A stretch of DNA of 64,000 bases, taken from JAPPHA01 sp963662815. Its GTDB lineage: Bacteria > Pseudomonadota > Alphaproteobacteria > Rhodobacterales > Rhodobacteraceae. The translations under genes were made by a program, and so were the position numbers. Shown piece after piece: positions 44,912-54,458 of this stretch; positions within the stretch are counted from its first letter, which is position 1, and each line of letters starts with the position of its first letter. Location of the stretch: the NCBI GenBank assembly GCA_963662815.2, contig CAXXWA010000041.1, positions 1 to 64,000 on the forward strand, written 5' to 3'. Below the pieces are notes generated by a model that ran no database searches, was not told where the DNA came from, and worked only from the letters and a program-made list of their open reading frames with translations.

Positions 44912-45634
44912 TCAGCCCGACAACTCCGCCTGGTGCGCCCTGACCAAGTCCATCATGCTGTTGAACCGGAAATCGAATTTCGGCGTCATGCCGGGATCCA
45001 TGGTCGCGCCGAAGCCCTTCCTGTCGTGACGACGGTAGATCCAGCAGTTTGCCAGACCGTGCCTGTTTGCCGGAGCATGGTCGTGGAAGAGGCTCTCGGC
45101 GGTGTGGAGAATTTCGCGTTTCCCGATGCCGCGGCGCGCGAGGGATTCCAGCATGTACTCGAAGTTGCGGTCGTCGGGCTTGTAGCTGCCGATGTCCTCC
45201 GCCGTGAAGACTCCGTCGAAGCGCACGCCGAGCCGTGCGTTCGAGCCCGAGAAGCTGAGATTGTCGGTATTGGTCAGCACAACCAGCCCGAAGTGCCGCT
45301 TCAGGTAGGCGAGCGCCTCGCGGCTGTCGTCGAATGCCGGCCACTGCCGAACCGAAAGACCGTAGGCGACGCACTCCTCCCAGGCGACGTTGACTCCCCA
45401 CTCCTCTGCCAGACGCCTGTAAACCGCGGGCAGAAGATCGCTGTATCTCTTGGAAGGGGTCCAGCGCTGCAGGGTCGATTCGTGGTATGCGTGCGCCTCG
45501 AGGATGTCGTCGCGGTCGAGGCTGCGGCTGACCCGGTCGGTCAGGGGCTTCAGCGCCGCGACCATGCCGCTCTCCCAGTCGATCAGCGTGCCGTAGACGT
45601 CGAAGGTCAGGACCTTGAAGTCGCTCAGTTTCAT
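44912..45634 (-). CDS. Haloacid dehalogenase type II-like hydrolase
   Basis: From ATG 45634 (GAGGAG upstream) the product is 240 residues. FDVYGTLIDWESGM has the nucleophile Asp, VLTNTDNLSFSGSNARLG is motif II, YKPDDRNFEYML has the motif III Lys, and HTAESLFHDHAPAN replaces the motif IV region. Layout and length fit L-2-haloacid dehalogenases (TIGR01428 group). Many such proteins act on other small carboxylates or phosphates, so the substrate is uncertain. It stands alone. Confidence 0.82.
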   Translation of the reverse strand: MKLSDFKVLTFDVYGTLIDWESGMVAALKPLTDRVSRSLDRDDILEAHAYHESTLQRWTPSKRYSDLLPAVYRRLAEEWGVNVAWEECVAYGLSVRQWPAFDDSREALAYLKRHFGLVVLTNTDNLSFSGSNARLGVRFDGVFTAEDIGSYKPDDRNFEYMLESLARRGIGKREILHTAESLFHDHAPANRHGLANCWIYRRHDRKGFGATMDPGMTPKFDFRFNSMMDLVRAHQAELSG

Positions 45635-46181
45635 GCCCGCTCCTCTCAAGTCGGGGGTTCGGCTGGCGTCCGGGAATGTCCCGAAACCGCGCTTGCCGAC
45701 GCCGCGGCCAGCGTTGCGGATGAACATCATCGGGCCGGATTGCACAAGGAGAATTCATTCGCCCGACCGCGTGCGGGGGTTCCGTCGTCTCCTCTCATGG
45801 GGAACGGACGACGAGGGTTTCCGGAAGGATCTGCACGCCCGTGTCGGGCAGGAGTTCATGGTCCGGCTGCGAACGCGCGACCTTCCGGCCGGCACCCGGG
45901 TTTCAGATCTTCGGAATGCGCGCTCCCGGCGCATCGCGTTTCCGCAACATGCGTGCAGCGTTCCGCCTGCGTGGATGTCTCTTCGCTGATTTCTTCCGAG
46001 GGCGACTGGCAAGGCAGCCGGCTTGAACGGCGCAGGGCATAGAGGCCGCCGAACGTCGTCCTGCTTGCAACAGAGTGACTGAGACGGTTCCGGAGCCGTC
46101 TTTCCAAATGCGCAGGGGTTGGACCGTTTGTCGGCGACTTGGGCCCTTTCGCCCTCCAAGTCCCATTTTTGGCCGGGTACC
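45635..46181. other. 547-bp gap, no recognised gene
   Basis: Frames in this gap are short, antisense to each other and have no family features. It separates metabolic genes from the nuclease/helicase cluster. Confidence 0.4.
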
Positions 46182-47318
46182 TTAGCGATTGCCGCCAATC
46201 GAAGCCGCCGCGGTCCCATTCTCTATGAGTTTGTCGACGCGATTTCTGCGGAATTCAAGGAAGTCTTCGATGCACTCCATGTCACCGACCGGCGCGCTCC
46301 AACGGAAATTTCCGACGTCCCACTCGGGGTCGTCGTTTGGTTTCACTTCAAGGGGAGGCGGTGCCAGACGGCAGACATCCCTGTAGAGTTGCTGCGCCCG
46401 CCTCTGGATCAGTTGCCGCAGCCTTGGCGACAGATCAGTGGGCCGGAGGAAGACGCCCGGCGCATACGCGGCATTCGCCGCGCTCGTGAACAGCCCGGAA
46501 AACGACTTCGGTTTCGGGAAGTGCGATGGAGGATGATCAAGCTCTTTCCGCCATCGATTTCCGTGGTCCTTGTGGTCGAGCAGGTGCGCAAGCTGGTAGC
46601 CGGACGGGCCGCGTTTGCGAAACGGCTTGCCGGTGAAGACAAACGACCAGAGATGTTTCGGATAGTCATTGTCGTCCAGCGCCAGACATTGCGGTTGTGC
46701 TTTGGCTGCCTTGGCCCCTTTCCGGAACGCCTCGATTTCCGCTCTCCCGGCATGCCGCCGAACCCCCGGAAACGCGCAGGGCGAACCTTCCCAGAGATAG
46801 AAGAACGGGTCTATTTCAAGCTTTTCCAGCGAGGCGGACCACTTGTCCCCGTTGCGCCGATTGTCCCTGACCACGGCATCGACAATTCCCGGATCGAGAA
46901 ACCGCACGAACGGCGCCATCGCGATGGCGAGTTCGAGCAGGTCCTCGTCCGTCGGCGTCGGCCAGCGGGGCCATCCAGACGGCAACACCTTGGCAGTTTC
47001 GTGCCGCCGAGGCTCTGCCGGAGCGCCGCCGGATCGAGGCGGTCGACCGCCGCCCCTCCGAAAGTCGCGATAAAGGCCGACGGCGGTCTTCAGCGTCGCC
47101 GTTACGTTGTACGCGTTTCCCGCGATCCGGATTTCATGCCCGGGCTCCGCCGGATTCAAGCGCCGCAAAAGGCCGGCAAGTTCGTCGCAATCATAGAGCG
47201 CGTCGAGATCCCCTTCATAGCGTTCGACTCGCCTGCAATTGCTCAGTCGACTCCCGACGCTGCCGACGTCGAGTCCGCGCTCGACCCGCAACCAGTCCCT
47301 GAACGCTTCCTCCTTCAT
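46182..47318 (-). CDS. HNH-like protein of unknown function
   Basis: The 378-residue protein starts at ATG 47318 with a strong GGAGGAAGG. Residues 1-85 form an acidic/Leu-rich helical N domain (FRDWLRVERGLDVGSVGSRL). A conserved core follows with PSGYQLAHLLDHKDHGNRW, which resembles an HNH-type site (His-Leu-Leu-Asp-His), then FSGLFTSAANAAYAPGVFLRPTD and PPPLEVKPNDDPEW. Similar hypothetical proteins occur in accessory regions, but I cannot name the family. No Cys zinc ligands flank the core. It lies divergent from the helicase side, suggesting a restriction or defence role (inference). Confidence 0.6.
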   Translation of the reverse strand: MKEEAFRDWLRVERGLDVGSVGSRLSNCRRVERYEGDLDALYDCDELAGLLRRLNPAEPGHEIRIAGNAYNVTATLKTAVGLYRDFRRGGGRPPRSGGAPAEPRRHETAKVLPSGWPRWPTPTDEDLLELAIAMAPFVRFLDPGIVDAVVRDNRRNGDKWSASLEKLEIDPFFYLWEGSPCAFPGVRRHAGRAEIEAFRKGAKAAKAQPQCLALDDNDYPKHLWSFVFTGKPFRKRGPSGYQLAHLLDHKDHGNRWRKELDHPPSHFPKPKSFSGLFTSAANAAYAPGVFLRPTDLSPRLRQLIQRRAQQLYRDVCRLAPPPLEVKPNDDPEWDVGNFRWSAPVGDMECIEDFLEFRRNRVDKLIENGTAAASIGGNR

Positions 47319-47353
47319 TCGTAGGTTGCCTTCCTCCGACTCTGCTTAGACGC

Positions 47354-47647
47354 ATGCCTGTATGCGTCATGGACTTTGACCTCAACCACTATCCCGGGTT
47401 CGACATTGAACGGCAATTCACGGTCAGAGGGAAATCAAAAAGGGAGGAGCACGCGAAGCTCGCGGTCAATGCCTACCCGGCGAAATTGGAGGCTCTTGCT
47501 TGTCGCCAAGTCCTCGACCCTGCAAATTGCGCCACCCGCTTCGAAGCGGTTCGCTATAGGTCGAACCTGCCGGTTGTTCACATCCGGGGTCATCGCAAGC
47601 ACGATGACCTTTCGGAAGTCATCGATCGAGAAGCGGATGCGTCGTGA
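47354..47647 (+). CDS. Small hypothetical protein
   Basis: The 97-residue frame starts MPVCVMDFDLNHYPGFDIER and continues KLAVNAYPAKLEALACRQVL. Amino-acid use is balanced, unlike shadow frames. It lacks a clear ribosome-binding site and resembles no family I know. It lies 36 bp from the divergent HNH-like gene. Confidence 0.3.
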   Translation: MPVCVMDFDLNHYPGFDIERQFTVRGKSKREEHAKLAVNAYPAKLEALACRQVLDPANCATRFEAVRYRSNLPVVHIRGHRKHDDLSEVIDREADAS

Positions 47648-48343
47648 CGCATGGAGAATTGCTTGCCTGCGTTCAGGAGCGCTTGGCGCGGCGAAATGAC
47701 ACCTTGCACCCTGCGTTGCAGGGCGAACCCGAGGTTTCGCCTCCTGCGGGCCGTGTTTCCGAAGACATCCGGGATTCCGCGCTGCCTTCTGCGGACCCTG
47801 CCGGTCATGCGGCCAGACCCTACATCGCCTTCACGCCGCACGCCTTCGACCTCCGCATCCGCTTGCGGCAACCTCCCGCAGTAACCAGACCGCTTCCGGA
47901 GGCGCCGCCGCGTTGCCGAGGGTGAACCGAAAATCGTCTTGCGTGCCTTCGCTGCGTCAGCTTCCACTCCGCGCCCGGCGCGACCGACTGGCGAGGCCGC
48001 TCGCATACGGATTTGTTTCACGGGAGTTTCACAGTTCCGCCTGCGCTGCCACTGGACGCGGCGCGGCAACAAATGTCGGCATGTTCTTCGGCGTAGTACA
48101 TTTGATCCGCGCAGGTGAGGAAACTCATGGTGCGGCATTCACGCGACTCGCTATTGAGTAACGGGACCGGCGAGGATTTGATCTTTCATGGTCGAAAGGG
48201 GATTACTGTTGCGGATCGAAAGACGGAATGTGACGGGAGAAGGACGATACCAAATGCAAATCCGGCGAGAAGCTCGAGACTCCGAACGTCCGGGGGCTGG
48301 TCAGCGGCCCGGCGCCCGTCCTTTCCCGTAGTCAGGTCCGGTT
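47648..48343. other. 696-bp gap upstream of the helicase gene
   Basis: No supported gene is seen. Frames on both strands are low-complexity (Arg/Pro/Ala) and overlap. The promoter of the helicase gene should be in the last 200 bp, which are relatively AT-rich around 48110-48260. Confidence 0.4.
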
Positions 48344-51300
48344 GTGCCGACATTCGGCGAAGATGAGATGTTCCGGCCCCGGTGCCTGTCGCTCGATCTT
48401 GAGGTGGGCAAGAAATCCGGGCACATCCGGAAGATAGGAGCGGTACGCGCTGATACCGGCGAGCGCCTCGAGAATTCCGGCGTCGGACTGGCGGAAGCGC
48501 TGTGCAGGCTCGACAAGCTGGCCGATCAGGCGTCCTTCGTTCTGGGTCACAACCTGATCGAATTCGACCTTCCTCATCTTCAAGCGGCGAAGCCCGATCT
48601 GCGCCTGCTGTCGCTGCCGCGCGTCGACACCCTCCGGCTCAGCCCTCTCGCGTTTCCGCGCAATCCCTATCACCACCTCGTCAAGCACTATCAGGACGGC
48701 AGGCTCAAGCGCGGCCGCGTCAACGATCCGGATCTGGATGCACGGCTTGCGCTGGAGGTTTTCGGCGAACAGCTGCAGAAACTCAAAACGGAGGCTGCTC
48801 CGGATCTGCTCGCGGCCTGGCACTGGCTGTGCACGCCCGAGCCCGAAGGGACGGATCGCGCTCTGGACGAGTTCTTCAGGGAGATCCGTCTCTCGCCCCG
48901 TCCTTCCGGGAGAGAAACCGAGGCGGCGATCGCGCGGCTCCTGAAAAAGCACGGCACATGCACGAGTCAGGGTCGGGAGATCTTGAAGCGGCTGAAGATC
49001 TGCCGCTGGCCGCTGGCCTATGCGCTGGCATGGCTGTCGGTAGCCGGCGGCGACTCCGTCATGCCGCCCTGGGTGCGCCGTCAGTTTCCGGAGGCCGGGC
49101 GCATTGTACGCCGGCTCAGAGATCACGCCTGTGCCGAGCCCGATTGCAATTGGTGCGGCGAACGGCACGATGCCCGCAAGGAATTGCGACGCTGGTTCGG
49201 TTTCGACGCCTTCAGACCCGAACCGGCTGACCGCGACGGTCGGCCGATGCAGCAAGCCATCGTCGAGACAGCGATGGCGGGCAAGCATGTACTTGGTATT
49301 CTGCCCACCGGCACCGGCAAGTCGCTCTGCTACCAGATCCCCGCGCTCTCGCGCTACGACAAGACCGGCGCGCTGACGGTGGTGATCTCGCCCCTGGTCG
49401 CGCTCATGGCGGACCAGGTGGCGGGGCTGGTGGCGCGCGGAATTGCCTGCTGCGTAACCATCAACGGATTGTTGTCGATGCCCGAACGCTCGGATGCGCT
49501 GGAGCGGGTCCGGCTCGGCGACGCGGGCATCCTTCTCATCTCCCCCGAGCAGCTCCGCTCGCGCTCGTTGCGCCGCGCGCTCGATCAACGCGAGATCGGA
49601 GGCTGGGTTCTGGACGAAGCGCACTGCCTGTCGCGCTGGGGGCACGACTTCAGGCCGGACTACCGGTATGTGGGGAAATTTATCCGGAAAAAGGCCGGAG
49701 ACGAGCCGGTGCCGCCCGTGCTCTGCCTGACCGCGACCGCCAAGCCGGACGTCGTGAAGGACATCGCGCGCCACTTTCGGGACCGGCTGGGGACCGAGTT
49801 GGAGGTCTTTGACGGTGGCGCCGAGCGCACCAATCTGACCTTCGAGGTGATTCCGACCACGGGCGGAGAGAAGTTCGCGCACATACATCAGGTGCTGATG
49901 TACAATCTGCCGCCTGATGCGCCCGGCGGCGCGATCGTTTACTGCGCGACCCGGAAGCAAAGCGAGGAAGTCGCGGAGTATCTTCAACTGAAGGACGTGG
50001 CGGCGGACCACTTTCATGCGGGCCTGCCCCCGGAAACCAAGAAGCACGTGCAGCGACGCTTCATCGATGGCGAGCTGCGCGCGATCGCGGCGACCAACGC
50101 ATTCGGAATGGGGATCGACAAGCCAGATGTGCGGCTCGTCATCCACGCGGACATCCCCGGTTCGCTGGAAAACTATCTCCAGGAGGCGGGCCGGGCCGGA
50201 CGAGACCGCGAAAGTGCGCGTTGCGTGCTGCTGTATGCGGCAGACGACGTGGAACGTCAGTTCGGGATGTCGGCCCGGTCACGGCTCACCAGGGCCGAGA
50301 TTCACGGCGTCCTCAGGGCTTTGCGCAATCTGGACCGGAAGAAGCGCTTTGGCGGCGCCGTTGTGGCGACCGCGGGCGAAATTCTCGTCGAAGACGAGGA
50401 AATGGCCTTTGAGCGCGACTCGGCGACCGACGATACCCGCGTGCGAACCGCGGTGGCCTGGCTGGAAGAGGTGGAACTCCTGAGCCGGGACGAGAATTTC
50501 GTCCAGGTATTCCCGTCTTCGCTTCGGGTGGACTCGGCCGGGGCGGCAAGGAAAGTTCTTGCCGGCGCCTCGATAAGCGACGCGTACCGCAGGCAATTGC
50601 AGAGCATCGCCGAGGCGCTGATCGAGGCCGGCGCGGACGAGGGGGTCACGACCGACGAACTCATGGGGGTTTCGGGACTTGGCGCCGAAGGGGTGCGCGC
50701 GGCCCTGTACGATCTTGAGCGGCTCGGCATCGCCAGCAACGATACGGCGCTGACCGCATTCGTCCACGCCGGCGTGGAACGCAGCTCCCTCAAACGCCTC
50801 GAGGAGGCGGTGGCGCTGGAGACTGCCCTGATCGACCACATGAGGGAGGCGGCGCCGGACCTGGGCAAGGGAGAGACATCCTCGCTGCACTTGCGAATTG
50901 CGGCCCAGATCCTTCGGGATCAGGGTCTCGTGGACCCATTGCCCGAGCGCCTGTGGCGCATCGTAAGGGGAATAGCCTACGACGGCTGGGGCGAAGACGG
51001 AGCCGGGGGCAGCCTTGCAGTTCGCAAACGGGATGCCGAAACCGCGCGAGTCACTCTGAAACGCGAATGGCGGGCGCTGGAGGAAACCGCGCGCCGCCGC
51101 CGCGAGGCAGCCCGGCGACTGCAGGAGCATCTCGTCGAGTGCCTGCCGCCCGGCAGCCGGGGAACGGATCTTCTGGCCGAGACCACCCTTGGCAAGCTGC
51201 TGCAGGCGATTGAATCGGATCTTGTTCTCAAGAGCACGGTGAAGGACGCTGGCAAGTTGCTGGACCGCGCTCTGCTCTGGCTGCACGAACTTGATGTCGT

Positions 51301-53512
51301 CCGCCTCAACAAGGGCCTGGCGGTATTCCGTCCAGCCATGACGATCCACCTGGACCAGCGGGAGCGGCGCGGCTTCTCCGGAGCGGACTTCGAGCCCCTG
51401 TCGCTTCACTACAAGGGGCAGGTCCTGCAGATCCACGTCATGGTGGAGTTTGCGAAACGGGGACTCGCCGCCATGGGCGAGGCACTGCAGTTGGCGATGG
51501 ACTACTTCACGCTCACGGAAGACGAGTTTCTTGGGCGCTGGCTGCCTGGTCGGGACAAGGAGATCGGGCGTGAGACCACCCCCGATTCCTGGCGGGCAAT
51601 CGTCGAGTGCCTGAAGAACCCTGCCCAACAGGGCATCGTCGCCGACCAAAGCGACCGAAAGAACGTACTTGTTCTTGCCGGTCCCGGCTCCGGCAAGACC
51701 CGCGTGCTTGTACATCGCATTGCCTTTCTCATACGTGCGCGGCGGGAGAACGCACGCGGCATACTGGCGCTTGCCTACAACCGCCACGCGGCCGTCGAGA
51801 TCCGTCGCCGCCTTTCGGAATTGATCGGAGACGATGCTCGAGGGGTGACCGTGCTCACCTGCCACGCCCTTGCGATGAGGCTTGCAGGAGCCAGCTTCAC
51901 CGGCTGCGCGGAGCGCCCCGACGATCAGATGTTTCGGGACGTGATGCGCCGCGCCGTTGAACTGCTGCGCGGCGAGGGTTTGCTGCCGGAGGAAGCCGAC
52001 GAGCGGCGCGAGCGCCTGCTCGCGGGGTTTCGCTGGATTCTCGTGGACGAGTACCAGGACATCGGGCGGGATCAGTACGAACTGATTTCGGCCATGGCCG
52101 GACGAAGTTTGAAGGATGATGCCGGCAGGCTCGCACTGTTCGCGGTCGGCGACGACGATCAGAACATCTACGCGTTCAACGGGGCATCGGTGGAGTTCAT
52201 CCGCCGTTTCGAAAGGGACTACGGACCAAAACCGAAGTATCTGACGGCAAACTACCGTTCGACGGGCCACATCGTGGCGGCCGCGAACGCGGTGATCGAA
52301 CCGGCGCGGGAACGGATGAAGGTCGGCCATCCGATCCGTGTCGACCGGGCGCGCGCGAAGGATCCGCCTGGTGGATCATGGGACACGCTCGACCCGGTCT
52401 CGTGCGGACGGGTGCAGATCCTCCCGGCGACCCATGATTCCGTTTCCCAGGCGATTTCCGTCATGGGCGAACTGCAGCGCCTCGCGGCGCTTGCCGAGAA
52501 CTGGGACTGGTCGCGTTGCGCGGTGATCGCGCGCAAGTGGGACTATCTGGCCCCGGTTCGTGCGTTCTGCGAGATGCACGGTATTCCGTCGCAGATGGGG
52601 AACGAGGAAATCCCCGGTTTCTGGCGCCTGCGTGAAACCGGGGAATTCGTCGACTGGGTTCGCGCGAGGAAGTCCCGCGTCATTGACGGGGCCGCACTGC
52701 GGGGCTGGATCAGGGCGCGGCCGAGAGGCCCCTGGCACGACCTGCTGTGTCAGGCGATCGAGGAGCACGCGCTGGAGACCGGCGGCGGGGAGGTGCCGGC
52801 GGATCATTTCGTCGAGTGGCTGGCGGAGTGGGGCCGGGAGATACGCCGGCGCCAGCGGGGGTTGCTGCTGTTGAGCGGGCACGGGGCCAAGGGGCTGGAG
52901 TTCCGTCATGTCGCCGTTCTGGACGGTGGCTGGAATCGCAGCGGAAGGGGCGAGGATCCGGACGAGCCGCGCCGGCTCTACTACGTCGCGATGACGCGCG
53001 CGCGGGAGACACTCACGCTTGCCCGGCTCGGGGAGCCCAATTCGCTGCAGACGGCGTTGCGCGGCAATCCATCAGTACTGTTTCGCGATCCGGTCGCGCT
53101 CCCGCCCGTCCCGAAAGAGCTTCTGCGCCGCCACATCAGGGTCAGCCTCGATCAGGTGGACCTCGGGTTCGCCGGACGTCGGCATCCTCGCCACGGTGTC
53201 CATCGGGCGATTGCCTCGCTGTCGCCGGGGGCAGAGCTGAAGATAAGCGCCACAGAGTGCGGAAGATGGGAACTGCTGGATCGGGCGGACACGTTGGTGG
53301 GGCGCCTTTCCAGGAACTTCAAGCCGCCATCCGGATTGACTTGCCGGAACGGCACGGTGTTGGCCATCGTGCAGTGGAGCCGTGAAGCTTCGGATCCGCA
53401 ATATCTGAACAATGTGAAAAGCGACAGCTGGGAAGTAGTGGTTCCCGAACTCGTCTTCGTACCGGACGAACGAGCAAGCGGGCATGCGAAGGCTGGATGC
53501 GCCGTCGCGTGA
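48344..53512 (+). CDS. Exonuclease-RecQ helicase-UvrD helicase fusion protein
   Basis: One 1722-residue chain carries three enzymes in order. Residues 10-145: DEDD exonuclease-like fold with CLSLDLE (first acid pair), GHNLIEFDLPHL (second motif) and NDPDLDARLA (third). Residues 263-275: a CAEPDCNWCGERH zinc-finger-like loop. Residues 300-700: RecQ-type SF2 helicase with PTGTGKSLCYQ, DEAHCLSRWGHDFRPDY and QEAGRAGRDR. Residues 1100-1560: UvrD-type SF1 helicase with LAGPGSGKTRVLVHR, DEYQDIGRDQYELI, VGDDDQNIYAF, NYRST and YYVAMTRARETL. About 150 unassigned residues end it. Start GTG 48344; ATG 48368 (MFRPRCLSLDLE) is equally plausible. Confidence 0.93.
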   Translation: MPTFGEDEMFRPRCLSLDLEVGKKSGHIRKIGAVRADTGERLENSGVGLAEALCRLDKLADQASFVLGHNLIEFDLPHLQAAKPDLRLLSLPRVDTLRLSPLAFPRNPYHHLVKHYQDGRLKRGRVNDPDLDARLALEVFGEQLQKLKTEAAPDLLAAWHWLCTPEPEGTDRALDEFFREIRLSPRPSGRETEAAIARLLKKHGTCTSQGREILKRLKICRWPLAYALAWLSVAGGDSVMPPWVRRQFPEAGRIVRRLRDHACAEPDCNWCGERHDARKELRRWFGFDAFRPEPADRDGRPMQQAIVETAMAGKHVLGILPTGTGKSLCYQIPALSRYDKTGALTVVISPLVALMADQVAGLVARGIACCVTINGLLSMPERSDALERVRLGDAGILLISPEQLRSRSLRRALDQREIGGWVLDEAHCLSRWGHDFRPDYRYVGKFIRKKAGDEPVPPVLCLTATAKPDVVKDIARHFRDRLGTELEVFDGGAERTNLTFEVIPTTGGEKFAHIHQVLMYNLPPDAPGGAIVYCATRKQSEEVAEYLQLKDVAADHFHAGLPPETKKHVQRRFIDGELRAIAATNAFGMGIDKPDVRLVIHADIPGSLENYLQEAGRAGRDRESARCVLLYAADDVERQFGMSARSRLTRAEIHGVLRALRNLDRKKRFGGAVVATAGEILVEDEEMAFERDSATDDTRVRTAVAWLEEVELLSRDENFVQVFPSSLRVDSAGAARKVLAGASISDAYRRQLQSIAEALIEAGADEGVTTDELMGVSGLGAEGVRAALYDLERLGIASNDTALTAFVHAGVERSSLKRLEEAVALETALIDHMREAAPDLGKGETSSLHLRIAAQILRDQGLVDPLPERLWRIVRGIAYDGWGEDGAGGSLAVRKRDAETARVTLKREWRALEETARRRREAARRLQEHLVECLPPGSRGTDLLAETTLGKLLQAIESDLVLKSTVKDAGKLLDRALLWLHELDVVRLNKGLAVFRPAMTIHLDQRERRGFSGADFEPLSLHYKGQVLQIHVMVEFAKRGLAAMGEALQLAMDYFTLTEDEFLGRWLPGRDKEIGRETTPDSWRAIVECLKNPAQQGIVADQSDRKNVLVLAGPGSGKTRVLVHRIAFLIRARRENARGILALAYNRHAAVEIRRRLSELIGDDARGVTVLTCHALAMRLAGASFTGCAERPDDQMFRDVMRRAVELLRGEGLLPEEADERRERLLAGFRWILVDEYQDIGRDQYELISAMAGRSLKDDAGRLALFAVGDDDQNIYAFNGASVEFIRRFERDYGPKPKYLTANYRSTGHIVAAANAVIEPARERMKVGHPIRVDRARAKDPPGGSWDTLDPVSCGRVQILPATHDSVSQAISVMGELQRLAALAENWDWSRCAVIARKWDYLAPVRAFCEMHGIPSQMGNEEIPGFWRLRETGEFVDWVRARKSRVIDGAALRGWIRARPRGPWHDLLCQAIEEHALETGGGEVPADHFVEWLAEWGREIRRRQRGLLLLSGHGAKGLEFRHVAVLDGGWNRSGRGEDPDEPRRLYYVAMTRARETLTLARLGEPNSLQTALRGNPSVLFRDPVALPPVPKELLRRHIRVSLDQVDLGFAGRRHPRHGVHRAIASLSPGAELKISATECGRWELLDRADTLVGRLSRNFKPPSGLTCRNGTVLAIVQWSREASDPQYLNNVKSDSWEVVVPELVFVPDERASGHAKAGCAVA

Positions 53513-53796
53513 TCCGATCCGTAGTCGTGACGGTTGGCGAGCCAGTTCGCCGAGTTCGGGTCGGCCAGTCCTAGCTGGCCGCTCCAACCCTTTCGTTGAG
53601 CACTCCTCTCCGATTTCGAATTGGAACGATCAGTTCGCCGGAATGAACTCCGGGGAAGCCGGCCTCTCCGATCCGGAGCCCACATATTCGGGCCCTCATT
53701 TCGGGTGCTGGTCAGGCCGCAGGACTGCTGGCTTGTCGGCCTTCGGAACGAGAATCCGGATCGAAAGGAGAGCCTGCACCGATTCGAAGCGTCGCA

Positions 53797-54240
53797 CTAC
53801 GGCCACTCGGCTCGGATCCGATTCCTGTCGCGCAGAAAATTGGCGACCTCGTCAACGAGGGCCGGATCGGGTTTCTTGCCAATGCGACATTCCCAGACAA
53901 TGCCCACTCGCCAGCCTTCAGCCAGGAGCCCTTCGACGTTTCGCCGGTCCCGAGCAACGTTTCCAGCGAACTTTTCCGACCAGTACCGGGTATTCGTTGA
54001 CGGTGTGGACGCTTTGGAGCAACCCTCGTGACGATGCCAGAAACATCCATTGACGAACAGCACCGACCGCCATTTCGGAAACACGAGGTCGGGCTTTCCG
54101 GCCAGCTTCTTCACGTGGAGGCGGAACCGGAATCCGCGGGCATGGAGGGCGCGCCGCAACGAGACCTCGGGTTTGGTGTCGCGCCCCCGGATTCCCGACA
54201 TGATCCGGGATCTGACTTCCGGTGTCACAACGTCGACCAA
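53797..54240 (-). CDS. vsr: Very short patch repair endonuclease Vsr
   Basis: TTG at 54240 with AGGAG six bases ahead gives 147 residues beginning MVDVVTPEVRSRIMSGIRG, the exact place Vsr proteins start; an ATG at 54297 would add 19 foreign residues. Catalytic and recognition segments are intact: GRDTKPEVSLRRALH, GKPDLVFPKW (catalytic Asp), FVNGCFWHRHEGC (aromatic wedge and zinc-site Cys/His) and VWECRI. Vsr nicks T:G mismatches arising from 5-methylcytosine deamination and is normally beside a cytosine methyltransferase, which is absent here. It converges toward the helicase gene. Confidence 0.88.
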   Translation of the reverse strand: MVDVVTPEVRSRIMSGIRGRDTKPEVSLRRALHARGFRFRLHVKKLAGKPDLVFPKWRSVLFVNGCFWHRHEGCSKASTPSTNTRYWSEKFAGNVARDRRNVEGLLAEGWRVGIVWECRIGKKPDPALVDEVANFLRDRNRIRAEWP

Positions 54241-54458
54241 GTCTCGCTCCTGATACAGCTTTCCGAATCTCAAGTCCGGCCAGGCAGGCCACTTCAACTA
54301 TAGAAGCCGGACCACGGCAGGAAACTCCGAATCCAGCAGCTTGTTCGGCCGCAATTGCATCGCCAGGAGAGCCCAAATCGTTCCTTCCATGGCCAGTCGA
54401 CTCTTGTTGGGCAGTGCCGAAAAAGATGAGCCCATGTTGACACGCCCCGTCGAGCGGG

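Noticed and set aside
48332..50146. A 604-codon minus-strand frame opposite the exonuclease/RecQ part
   Set aside because: It lacks any family signature and lies wholly opposite a better supported gene.
50279..52330. A 683-codon minus-strand frame inside the helicase gene
   Set aside because: It is antisense to an unbroken helicase with all motifs intact, and has no domain of its own; typical of GC-rich third-position bias.
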